Of a stretch of DNA of 64,000 nucleotides, positions 16,211 through 24,297 are shown one piece after another. The notes under the pieces were generated by a model. It saw nothing but the letters and a program-made list of their open reading frames with translations. It made no database searches and had not been told where the DNA came from. A program made the translations under genes and the position numbers. This DNA is from JAEUHM01 sp964538625. GTDB taxonomy: Bacteria > Verrucomicrobiota > Verrucomicrobiia > Verrucomicrobiales > Verrucomicrobiaceae. Positions within the stretch are counted from its first letter, which is position 1; every line of letters begins with the position of its first letter. Location: NCBI GenBank assembly GCA_964538625.1, contig CAZIGH010000016.1, positions 24,659-88,658 on the forward strand, read 5' to 3'.

Positions 16211-19177
16211 TTATTTGTTGGTTGGGAGCGAGTGAGGTGGACGACTATTGCCCTTAGTAGAGGCGGGAATTTCTATCACTTCATCGTTTGTCATGTCGTT
16301 GTTCTCGTAGCCATTGACAATGTTGATCGATGGATGGTCGAAGGGGGCTTGTTCCTTTGCCACGCGGTCATCTGTGAGACAGTGGAGGAAGAAGAGGAGG
16401 GCTTCAGCGTCATGGACTTGGGAGAGGTTTAGTCCACCGGTGGCTGTGCCATCGGGATTGGTAAGTTTTCCGTCAGCGTTAAGGTCCAAGCGGCCCATTT
16501 CGGGATGCAGGTCGGGGTTGAACGTTGCGTGAGCGGGGATGAGTTCGCGGTTGTCGAAGCTGTAGAAGTCGAGGACTTGCCGGAGGGTGAGGAAGCGCCC
16601 GTTGTGCATGTAAGGCTCTGTCAGAGCGACATTACGGAGGGATGGAGTTTTGAAAGCACCCCAGCCCATAAGTTCGTTGTCAGTGATGAAGTGTTTCCGA
16701 TGGCCCCAGGTTTCTTCACTCATCACCATGCGTCGAGCACGTTTGAAGAAATGACGTGTGGAGCGAAGGTTGGGCGCGTCTGGATGATAGTTCCGGTTTG
16801 AGCTTTGATCGACTGTGATGACAGCATTTGCAACGTTACGAATCTTGGTGGCGGTCGTAGCGGGAGTCCCTTGCAGCACATAAGCGGAGCCTAAGTCAGA
16901 CAGTCCATCCGCTGCATTTATGCCCATGATTACATTCAAAACATTGGCTTTATCTTGATTGCTCAATCCCTCAAGGCCTGGAGGTGCTCCGCCGACATTA
17001 AAATCTTCAGCGTTGAACGCTTTTAGCCCAAGTAGCTTGGCCCGGAAGCGTTCTCCTCGCGTCGAACTCAATATCTCAGCAATGGTAGGGGCGACTTTGC
17101 CGAACGCCCAAACACCCCAATCATAGCGGGGCTCAGACGTGCCTATATTGTAGTAGCCACCGTCGTAAAAGGCGTAGGGATCAACGGCTCTATCGCCTAG
17201 CGTGGGGGCAAAGCCAAGGGGTGGGCGGGTGCCGGTCCAAGTGAGCATGGGAACTCGGACTCCAGTATCACCCGGTAATAGGCCAGGAGCGGCCCCATCA
17301 ATGCCCATGCTCTCAATCATAAGTGGACCGCCGAGTGCCTCCAGTTCGGCGAAACGTTGGTCATCTGGGAAAAAAAGGCGACGACCAAGGAAGTTGCGGT
17401 TGTTGTCATTCACTCCAGAGGGTGGAGGAAAGCCGCTGGAGATGAGGCGTTCTTTAAATGCGTCGGCAAGGGCGGTACGGACGAGGGCGTGGGCGTGGAG
17501 CTTGGCGATGGGTTCAGGGATGTCGGGATCGAGGTCGATTTCTCCGGCGGTAGTGAAGGTGGGTGGCTCGTGGCACTCCGCACAGTTGCGCATGAAGACG
17601 CGGAGTCCCCGCTGGAAGGTGGCTTCCGGGGTGAGTGTAGGTGGGTGAGCGAGCTGTGGCAGACGGTCCAGTTGGATTTTCCCGAGCTTGTCATCCTCTG
17701 TCGGAGCCAGCTTGTCAGGTGTGATGCGTTCACCGAGGAGTTGCGATCCAAGATTATACACACCGTTTGGATCACCACGCAGCATTTGGTCAAAGGGCGT
17801 TTGATTGGAGACGAGGATGGATTGGTACAGCATGATTGAAAGCCCCCAGTAGAGGCTGAAGTTGTTGACCATAAGACGATCGCCATCTGGGACGGCCGAT
17901 AGATCTGAAGAACGGAGGGGAGTGAAGTTCGGGTGACTGGCAGGAGGTTGGATGTTGGGGGCGTCATCCGCCCACCATTCTTTACGGAAAGCACGTTTGA
18001 TCAGATCGCGGTAGGTGCCGATGACTTTGTTGTCATTGTTTAGATAGGGCTTCAGGAGTGAGTCATCGCTATTCACGGTTTGAACCGCTAGTGGGCGAGC
18101 GTCCAGCAGCTTGATGGCCACATCGTGGAAAGTTCGTCCGAGGTAGGACATCTCGATTTCATTGACGATGGGGCCGACGGCCTGTGAGGCCAAGGAGGCA
18201 TTGGGGATGGCTATCGTTACAGGCTGAAATGCCTTGACTTTCCCGATCGTGGCGTCGATCACCGCCTTCTTCAGGATGACGCGCTGATCGTAATCGCCGA
18301 AGATAGAGAAGCCATTGAAAGTGGATTCAGCGCGCCCGTCGTGAAACTGGCGGTCATTAAAAACGGCATTAATGACACTGGGAGAGTTTCGCTGAGTGAT
18401 TTGACGCGTGCGCCTCCCACCACTAACAAACATGTCTGATCTTCTCCGTGGATTATTATCCCCTTGTGTAATCGGGATGTCATCCCCGGGGTCTTCCTCT
18501 TTTGCGATATGTTTGTCGGGTAAATGTGCTTGTTTGAAGGCGGTGAGCTTGATTCCCTGAGAGCCGACAATCTGATGGGATTGATCGAGCCGGTGTTTAT
18601 CCCAGCCTGAGGCGTTAACGTCGCCATTTGAGTGAGGGTCGTAGGCGACAGAACGCTGGTTAAAAGGTGGAGCGGTGGGTAGAGATGGAAGGGTGCGACC
18701 TATGGCAAACTTGTCCCATGCTTGGAATGCTATGGTGGCGGTGTTTTTGTTTCTGGCATCTGCTCCAAATCGGTAGTGGCAGGAGGCGCAGGCGGTGCCC
18801 ACGGCAAGGGATGTATCTGTTTTCCTTTTAAAATCACTACCCGCCTGCATGTCCCAGAAAAAGGCTTTTCCCAGAGCCAATGCTGCATCCGGGTCGGCGA
18901 TGAACTCGGAAAGGTCGGGGCGGCGGAGGACGTGTTTTTTTCCTGACTCTGTGTGGATTTCTCTCACATAAGGACTGGTGAGGTTGCGGGGGTCCCACTC
19001 AGCCAGGGCGTCTTCGATCCGGCGAAGCAAGGCTTCATCCTCGTGACCGACCAGGTGTGGATGGATATCGGGCTTACCGGAGTCGGCAGCCTTGGAATTT
19101 TGAGCAGGTGCAGTCCAAGGAAGGCTGACAGTCACGAACAGAGTGAAGAGCAGAAAGTTCGATTTCATCGAGCGCAT
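16211..19177 (-). CDS. Very large diheme cytochrome c peroxidase/MauG-like protein
   Basis: 988 residues, much longer than MauG or bacterial cytochrome c peroxidases. A Sec signal (MKSNFLLFTLFVTVSLPWTA) indicates export. Two c-type heme sites are visible: CASCH (Cys130, Cys133, His134) and CAECH (Cys532, Cys535, His536), far apart as in diheme peroxidases with large insertions. The C-terminal block TPSLRNVALTEPYMHNGRFLTLRQVLDFYSF is characteristic of the MauG/peroxidase superfamily. It could be a peroxidase, an oxygenase of the RoxA type, or a protein-modifying MauG-type enzyme. It begins 6 bp (or 15 bp if the ATG at 19168 is used) after the SCO-like gene. Confidence 0.85.
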   Translation of the reverse strand: MRSMKSNFLLFTLFVTVSLPWTAPAQNSKAADSGKPDIHPHLVGHEDEALLRRIEDALAEWDPRNLTSPYVREIHTESGKKHVLRRPDLSEFIADPDAALALGKAFFWDMQAGSDFKRKTDTSLAVGTACASCHYRFGADARNKNTATIAFQAWDKFAIGRTLPSLPTAPPFNQRSVAYDPHSNGDVNASGWDKHRLDQSHQIVGSQGIKLTAFKQAHLPDKHIAKEEDPGDDIPITQGDNNPRRRSDMFVSGGRRTRQITQRNSPSVINAVFNDRQFHDGRAESTFNGFSIFGDYDQRVILKKAVIDATIGKVKAFQPVTIAIPNASLASQAVGPIVNEIEMSYLGRTFHDVAIKLLDARPLAVQTVNSDDSLLKPYLNNDNKVIGTYRDLIKRAFRKEWWADDAPNIQPPASHPNFTPLRSSDLSAVPDGDRLMVNNFSLYWGLSIMLYQSILVSNQTPFDQMLRGDPNGVYNLGSQLLGERITPDKLAPTEDDKLGKIQLDRLPQLAHPPTLTPEATFQRGLRVFMRNCAECHEPPTFTTAGEIDLDPDIPEPIAKLHAHALVRTALADAFKERLISSGFPPPSGVNDNNRNFLGRRLFFPDDQRFAELEALGGPLMIESMGIDGAAPGLLPGDTGVRVPMLTWTGTRPPLGFAPTLGDRAVDPYAFYDGGYYNIGTSEPRYDWGVWAFGKVAPTIAEILSSTRGERFRAKLLGLKAFNAEDFNVGGAPPGLEGLSNQDKANVLNVIMGINAADGLSDLGSAYVLQGTPATTATKIRNVANAVITVDQSSNRNYHPDAPNLRSTRHFFKRARRMVMSEETWGHRKHFITDNELMGWGAFKTPSLRNVALTEPYMHNGRFLTLRQVLDFYSFDNRELIPAHATFNPDLHPEMGRLDLNADGKLTNPDGTATGGLNLSQVHDAEALLFFLHCLTDDRVAKEQAPFDHPSINIVNGYENNDMTNDEVIEIPASTKGNSRPPHSLPTNK

Positions 19178-19183
19178 AGGTGA

Positions 19184-19810
19184 TTAGGGGTGGGTGGGGA
19201 GGCTAATGCCGAAGCGTTCTTCATTGGTCTGGCCGAGGATGCGGCGGAAGGGCTCAATGAGGAGTCCATCTCTGAGGCCTGCCGGAGAGGTGGCCCAGCG
19301 ATTGGTGCGGTCGTTGCCAAAGAGGAGCAGTGAGGCGTGTCGCGTGATGTCGGAGTCGATCTTTTTATTCAGGTCGTAGAAGCCGAGGCTGCGGCGGAGT
19401 GTGTCCACATGCTGCGGGGTGCCGGTCAGGAAAAGCCAAGGAGGGGTATCTTTGAGAGCTGGCTTGCCGGCGCCATAAAGATCGGCGTATTCGCGCAGGG
19501 CCTCGGGCGTGTCCTGGGCGGGGTCTATGCTAAGGGAGAGGAAGCTGATGCGCCCAGCGAAAGTCTTTTGCAGGGTGTGTCTCATGCGCTCCAGCGTCTC
19601 GCTCGTGCCGGGGCAGGAGCCTCGGCAGACAGTGAACATCGTGTTGATGATAACGGCGCGGTCGCGGACTAGATCGGTAAGGAAGCGGTGTGTCCTGCCA
19701 AACTGGTCTGTCACGGGCACGTCGGCGAAGAGGTCGGCTCTGCGGGGGCGCTTGGCTGGGGCGTCGAGCTTGGCGAGGGTTTCCAGCAGGGATGTAAAAA
19801 ACGTGATCAT
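19184..19810 (-). CDS. SCO1/SenC-like copper chaperone or thiol-disulfide protein
   Basis: 208-residue thioredoxin-fold protein. The copper/thiol motif CRGSCP (Cys62, Cys66) follows INTMFTV, and the third ligand is probably His158 in DITRHASLLLF, the SCO arrangement C-x3-C plus distal His. The usual role is copper delivery to oxidases. Unlike most SCO proteins, I see no N-terminal membrane anchor or signal peptide (MITFFTSLLETLAKLDAPAK is only weakly hydrophobic), so its location is uncertain. It lies 19 bp after the multicopper oxidase gene, its likely client. Confidence 0.85.
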   Translation of the reverse strand: MITFFTSLLETLAKLDAPAKRPRRADLFADVPVTDQFGRTHRFLTDLVRDRAVIINTMFTVCRGSCPGTSETLERMRHTLQKTFAGRISFLSLSIDPAQDTPEALREYADLYGAGKPALKDTPPWLFLTGTPQHVDTLRRSLGFYDLNKKIDSDITRHASLLLFGNDRTNRWATSPAGLRDGLLIEPFRRILGQTNEERFGISLPTHP

Positions 19811-19829
19811 AGCTCCAGTTGTTGGCGTT

Positions 19830-22800
19830 TTATTGGTTCTTAGGCGTGCGGGGGCTGATCAGCGGCTTGCCGGCATTTTCCACTGGAGTGTAGGGAATGG
19901 GCTTCTCCTCCCAGTGATTGGCAAACTTTTCGATGGAAGTCCAAGGCAGTTCGCCGATGGCATTTGGATTCGTCTTCAAGTCCGTGACATCCTGGCCGTG
20001 GGTGCGGGCGGTGGGGTAGATGTCGGGATTGTGGGTGTTGGGCTGCTCGAAGGTGTTGTCAGCTTTTAGCGTTAGTGTTGGCTCAAAGTTGAACATCATG
20101 CGCATGTCTTCGTGCTCGACGTTGTGGCAGTGGAAGACGAAGGGGCCGCTGAAGGTGCGGAATCTCATGCGGATGCGGGCGGCGGTGTTGGGGCCGAGGG
20201 CTTGGGTGTCATGGTTCCCAGTCATTTCTCCGACCCATTGGAGGGCAAGTTGCTGGAGGGCATCGAGGATGTCATTGACTTCTCCCCGCAGGGGTTCGGT
20301 GAGAGCGTTGAGGTTGCTTGAAAAGGAGGGGTGGGCACGCAGCTCCTGGAGCACTACCGGGGCACCGCGTTTGTAAAAGACAGTGATTGGAGCGGATGTG
20401 GGGGCGAGGCGGTAGGTTTCGCCGACGTTGGTATCAAGGATGACGCCTTTGAGGCCAGAGGTTTCCAGCACGCGGTCTGGCTCGAGTAGTTGTTTTCGCA
20501 GCAGATTGAGTCGGGCTACATTGGTGGTAGGATTTTGATCAGGGGTTTCTGTCACTTGCCCACCAGCCCGCTCAATGAGTGGGTTAAGCCCGAAGCGGGT
20601 AACCATTTGTCCCCAACGTGGGAGGTCGAGCATGTCAGCTTGGGCGGCGGCACCGAGCACGCCGTCTCCGTCGATTAAGCCATCCGCTGCAAAGTCCTTT
20701 TCGTAGCCGACTAGCTGATGCCCCTCCAGATGGATATGGATGGGATGCCACCAACCACCGCCACCGTTTCTCAGAATCCATTCTTCCGCGTATTCAAGCG
20801 TGGGCTTGTTTTCTACTGCATCGTGATCACCCGACGGCACTTTGAATTTGATGCCTTTGATACCGCTTATCGGATTGGCATTGGAAATGGTCGGATCATA
20901 GAAGCGCGAGTTGATCATCCATGCACCTTTGCCTCGCTCGAAGACGAACTCGCGCACGGCCATCACCTCCTCATCTTTGATGGTGTGGCGGGGGCGAAGG
21001 ATGGTATTTTCGTCGAGGAACGTCGGTGGACCCTCACCAGGATCATCTTCGATGATGATCTTCATGAGTCCAATGGGTTGGTTTAACTCTCGTAGCTGGC
21101 CTAGAGCGCCGCCGCCAAAGAGGTCCGCAGGCAGTAAGCCAGCAACTCGCATCCGCGCGACAATTGGGTTGGCAGGATCAAGCGTGAAGGGCAGGGGAAA
21201 CACTTGCGGATCACCTGCGTCCTCAGCCAGTTTGCCTTTCGGCCCACGCCCATCGAACTGGGGCATGGTGTTGACCATGTAGTAAATAGCTTCTCGCTTG
21301 TTACCCGGAGCGGCTTTAAGACGTCCAGCTCGCTCTGCCTTTTTGAACCAGTCGTCAAAATCAATCACCAGGTCCGCACGGTTGGCCATGTTCAGCAAGA
21401 CCGAGTTCATTTTTCGTGGCCTCGGCCAAAGCCAAGAGTCCTTGCCAATGCGAAAAAAATCCATGGCATTGGTTTCCAAAGTGGCATCGGGGATGTTGAC
21501 AGGTTCTCGTTCGCCATTCGCATTGAGGCGCAAACGGAAGGTGTCAGAGTCTAAGAAACGGATGCGATAAATGCGTGCGTTAGAGCCGTCCAGCAAGCGG
21601 AAGCGGTATTGCCGCCGCTTGACCCTTACGACTGGCCAAGCCACAGCGTTGACGAGCTGCGTGTTGCCAATGTAGCCGTTGTGCCCGTCGCTATCATAGA
21701 CAATCTGGCCCGTACTCAGGTCCACGATACGGTCCTGCAACACGAGGGGCACGTCGTAGGGATTAAAGTACGGGGTCTTCGCAAAGGGGTAGAATCCGCC
21801 GGGTCGTGGAGCTGCAGCAGCGAAATAATCACTAGCGAGTTTTGAATTAGGAAATGCGGTCTTGTGTGCCTGCCAGGCATTGTCCACTGCCTCAGTGCCA
21901 TCGTGGTCTGGATCGAGCGTCGAGATATTTCCCAATCCCGGCAGGATGTTTCGTCTGATCAAGTCCAACTCCAAGTCATCAAACCACAACGCAAATCCCG
22001 CAAGACCATGCGAGACGTTGAAGGCGGTAGCATCCAATCCATGATCATGATACCATGTGGTGGACTGGCCTTCGCCATAGTCCAGCACGGCTTGACCATC
22101 TTTATTGAGACGCAGCGGCAGGATGTTCGGGTAGAGGTAATCCCGCGCTTCATTCTGCAGCACATAGAAACTGGGAAATCCATCGCTATGGGATGGCGTG
22201 TGGCCACCGTGATGGTGGATGGAGGTTTCTGTTTGCAGGTGGTTCTCAAAACGCACTACACACGGTATGCCATGGCGGAAGCGGAAGGTGGGACCTGGGA
22301 CTTCGCCCGCATAGCCGTAAAGAAGTGCTGGCCTTGCGGCGTCCTGTCTGAGTTTCTTCAAGATCTCCTTCATTACAATCTTGTAGCAGTACACTTTTCC
22401 GTGAGCGTCCCAGTTTGAGTGCTTGGTCTCAGGAGCGCCTTTGACCTTGTATTCTGATTCAGTGTCCGGCTTTACCCTGCACTTCATAGCCTCCCACGCA
22501 GACTTGTTGTCGTTACCACCGATTAGTTCCCCATTCCACTCCGCAGCTACGCCATGCAGGACCTCTCCAACCGCCTTTCCATCTGCGAAGGCATCTTTCC
22601 CACTTGGCCCGGTCAGGTTTGCGTGGCTATCCACCTTCGTCGGCTTTGGTGTCAAAGGGATAAGAAGCTCGCTCGTGAAAACCCATCTCGGCAGCACATG
22701 CTGTCGGTTCTTGTCAAACCAACGAACGGCGAGACCGCCTTCGGCTGGTGCGTAAGGGTCAGCGGCTTTTGCCTGGCCTGTGACAGCCATCGTAGCTCCG

Positions 22801-22841
22801 GCGGCAGTGGATTGCAGAAAAGTGCGTCGTGTGGTGCTCAT
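19830..22841 (-). CDS. Large Tat-exported multicopper oxidase, CotA/bilirubin-oxidase-like
   Basis: 1003 residues. A twin-arginine signal (TTRRTFLQSTAAGATM) predicts export of the folded, copper-loaded enzyme. All four copper-binding His clusters are present: HHHGGHTPSHSDGF (about residue 208), WYHDHGLDATAFNV (about 262), HPIHIHLEGHQ (about 698) and FHCHNVEHEDM with the trailing Met (about 902). The HGGHTPSHSDGFPS version is like that of CotA, bilirubin oxidase and phenoxazinone synthase rather than laccases or CueO. It is roughly twice the length of CotA, with long insertions. It oxidises an unknown phenol, metal or pigment with O2. First large enzyme of the insert operon. Confidence 0.9.
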   Translation of the reverse strand: MSTTRRTFLQSTAAGATMAVTGQAKAADPYAPAEGGLAVRWFDKNRQHVLPRWVFTSELLIPLTPKPTKVDSHANLTGPSGKDAFADGKAVGEVLHGVAAEWNGELIGGNDNKSAWEAMKCRVKPDTESEYKVKGAPETKHSNWDAHGKVYCYKIVMKEILKKLRQDAARPALLYGYAGEVPGPTFRFRHGIPCVVRFENHLQTETSIHHHGGHTPSHSDGFPSFYVLQNEARDYLYPNILPLRLNKDGQAVLDYGEGQSTTWYHDHGLDATAFNVSHGLAGFALWFDDLELDLIRRNILPGLGNISTLDPDHDGTEAVDNAWQAHKTAFPNSKLASDYFAAAAPRPGGFYPFAKTPYFNPYDVPLVLQDRIVDLSTGQIVYDSDGHNGYIGNTQLVNAVAWPVVRVKRRQYRFRLLDGSNARIYRIRFLDSDTFRLRLNANGEREPVNIPDATLETNAMDFFRIGKDSWLWPRPRKMNSVLLNMANRADLVIDFDDWFKKAERAGRLKAAPGNKREAIYYMVNTMPQFDGRGPKGKLAEDAGDPQVFPLPFTLDPANPIVARMRVAGLLPADLFGGGALGQLRELNQPIGLMKIIIEDDPGEGPPTFLDENTILRPRHTIKDEEVMAVREFVFERGKGAWMINSRFYDPTISNANPISGIKGIKFKVPSGDHDAVENKPTLEYAEEWILRNGGGGWWHPIHIHLEGHQLVGYEKDFAADGLIDGDGVLGAAAQADMLDLPRWGQMVTRFGLNPLIERAGGQVTETPDQNPTTNVARLNLLRKQLLEPDRVLETSGLKGVILDTNVGETYRLAPTSAPITVFYKRGAPVVLQELRAHPSFSSNLNALTEPLRGEVNDILDALQQLALQWVGEMTGNHDTQALGPNTAARIRMRFRTFSGPFVFHCHNVEHEDMRMMFNFEPTLTLKADNTFEQPNTHNPDIYPTARTHGQDVTDLKTNPNAIGELPWTSIEKFANHWEEKPIPYTPVENAGKPLISPRTPKNQ

Positions 22842-22887
22842 GGTGGGATGGAGAGGGTGTTGGCTTCTGACGGTTGATTTCGATTTT

Positions 22888-23871
22888 TCACTTGGTTGTT
22901 ACAACGGAGGGTTCACTTTTACCTTTTGGTAGGCCTAAGAACCGGAATCCTTCCCAGTCGAACTGGAGTGCAAGGAACACCGTGAACTGATCCGCATCCA
23001 AGCGGGGCAGACTGTCCGCTGCATGGTAATAGGTGGTGCCAAGGACGAGGGATACTGCCTTCTCGCCACGATCATCTTCTTCGTAGATTGTCCACTTCAC
23101 TGCGGCTCCAGCATTGAGGGTCCAGGTATCCCTACCGAGCGCCGAGTTTTCGCTGTAGTCTCGATATCCTGTGCTAGCGGTCAGCAGAAGCTTCAGATTG
23201 TCGGTGATCTCTGTTTCGCTTTCCAAGCTGATGGCAGCTTGGTAAGCACTGTTCTCATCAGGGTCCACAAGAGCTCGTCCTCCGCTTAGTTTCCATGCCA
23301 GCCCCACCTGACCCACCTGATATTCTTTACCAACGGACAAGTCCACGACATGCTCTGTCTGCACATGGTCGCCATATCCGGCAGTAAATGACCAACCGAC
23401 GTTGTATCCTATGGTTGGACCAAGAGGCAGTCTGGTCAGTGCCATCTCAACTCCAGTGATGACTTGATCTCCATCTAGCTCATCAGCATAGCGATCAAAA
23501 TGTTTGCCGCCGAATCCCAAACCGGGCGTGATCACGATGCCGGTCTCCTCGCTCGTCCACCACTCATACACTAGAGACGTTTGGTAGTCCCACCACGAGT
23601 CATCCAGATTACCACTGTCTTGGAACACATTGCTGTCATACGCGACTCCCCCTCCAAGCTGCAGTTTCCACTCACCCCGGTAATCAAAGTAAGCCTTCGC
23701 ATCTTCTTCGCTCGCATACATAGGGCTGTGAAGGTCTATGCGCTGCTTACGGCGAAACGTATCTTGGCTCAAACGGCGGTTAAGCTCGCTTTGCTGGGCG
23801 TGGGACGAGTCCATGGAGACTGTGCAAAGAACAGTCATCAGCAAGCTTCGGTGAGAAATGAACTTCTTCAT
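22888..23871 (-). CDS. Outer-membrane beta-barrel protein
   Basis: 327 residues from the ATG at 23871. A signal peptide (MKKFISHRSLLMTVLCTVSM, Ala-Gln cleavage region) is followed by many alternating-hydrophobic, Tyr/Trp/Gly-rich strands (for example WKLQLGGGVAYDSNVF, TGIVITPGLGFGGKHF, IGYNVGWSFTAGYGD) and an aromatic-containing terminal strand, typical of outer-membrane barrels. No specific family is recognised. Its ATG overlaps the stop of the small lipoprotein gene upstream (ATGA), and the oxidase starts 46 bp downstream, so it may give the oxidase system a surface anchor or substrate channel. Confidence 0.7.
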   Translation of the reverse strand: MKKFISHRSLLMTVLCTVSMDSSHAQQSELNRRLSQDTFRRKQRIDLHSPMYASEEDAKAYFDYRGEWKLQLGGGVAYDSNVFQDSGNLDDSWWDYQTSLVYEWWTSEETGIVITPGLGFGGKHFDRYADELDGDQVITGVEMALTRLPLGPTIGYNVGWSFTAGYGDHVQTEHVVDLSVGKEYQVGQVGLAWKLSGGRALVDPDENSAYQAAISLESETEITDNLKLLLTASTGYRDYSENSALGRDTWTLNAGAAVKWTIYEEDDRGEKAVSLVLGTTYYHAADSLPRLDADQFTVFLALQFDWEGFRFLGLPKGKSEPSVVTTK

Positions 23872-24116
23872 TTGTTGAGAGTATTTCGATGCTTCGAGGC
23901 TCGTAACTGCGTGTAACGTCGAGCCATGTCGGCACGCGCTTCCGAGCGCCAAGCGGGGCGGATGATCTTGTCCGTGGCGTCATGCGAATAGCATGCTCTC
24001 TGGGAAGAGTCGCAGGCTGGAAGGAACAGGCACCATGCAAACAGCAGAACAGTGTCCGTGCGAGGTATGCCGCATAGGAAGGTCGTCCTCAGCATCGCAC
24101 AGGTTGCTATCTTCAT
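23868..24116 (-). CDS. Small putative lipoprotein at the head of the redox operon
   Basis: About 82 residues. The segment TVLLFAWCLFLPACDSS resembles a lipoprotein signal with lipobox L-P-A-C, after a long N-terminal region; the remaining residues are polar. The start is uncertain (ATG at 24134, 24116 or 24095). Support for reality is the 4-bp ATGA overlap with the barrel gene and its position at the start of the operon. The gene lies in the AT-rich edge of the insert. Function unknown. Confidence 0.5.
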   Translation of the reverse strand: MKIATCAMLRTTFLCGIPRTDTVLLFAWCLFLPACDSSQRACYSHDATDKIIRPAWRSEARADMARRYTQLRASKHRNTLNK

Positions 24117-24297
24117 GCGATTGAAAAGCCGCATCAAATGGGATGCTAACAGAATATCAGAGCATTTGTCACAAAAATTCAGTTCGAAACCTAAAGAAAA
24201 AAGATCAATCAAAAATAAATATAGTATCTACAGCAAGTTATGAATGACAGAAGACATGCTGATCTACGACGCCAGCACACCGTGCAGGCTTGGCTGG
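24117..24297. other. AT-rich gap at the right end of the insert
   Basis: Far less GC-rich than the surroundings (15 of 60 bases are G or C in 24181-24240). It probably contains the promoter of the insert operon, but I could not pick a convincing -35/-10 pair. The right arm of the 12-bp inverted repeat is at 24283-24294. Confidence 0.5.
24283..24294. repeat. 12-bp inverted repeat, right arm
   Basis: TGCAGGCTTGGC, the exact reverse complement of 15164-15175, located 3 bp beyond the carboxylase stop codon and 46 bp inside direct-repeat copy B. Confidence 0.7.
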
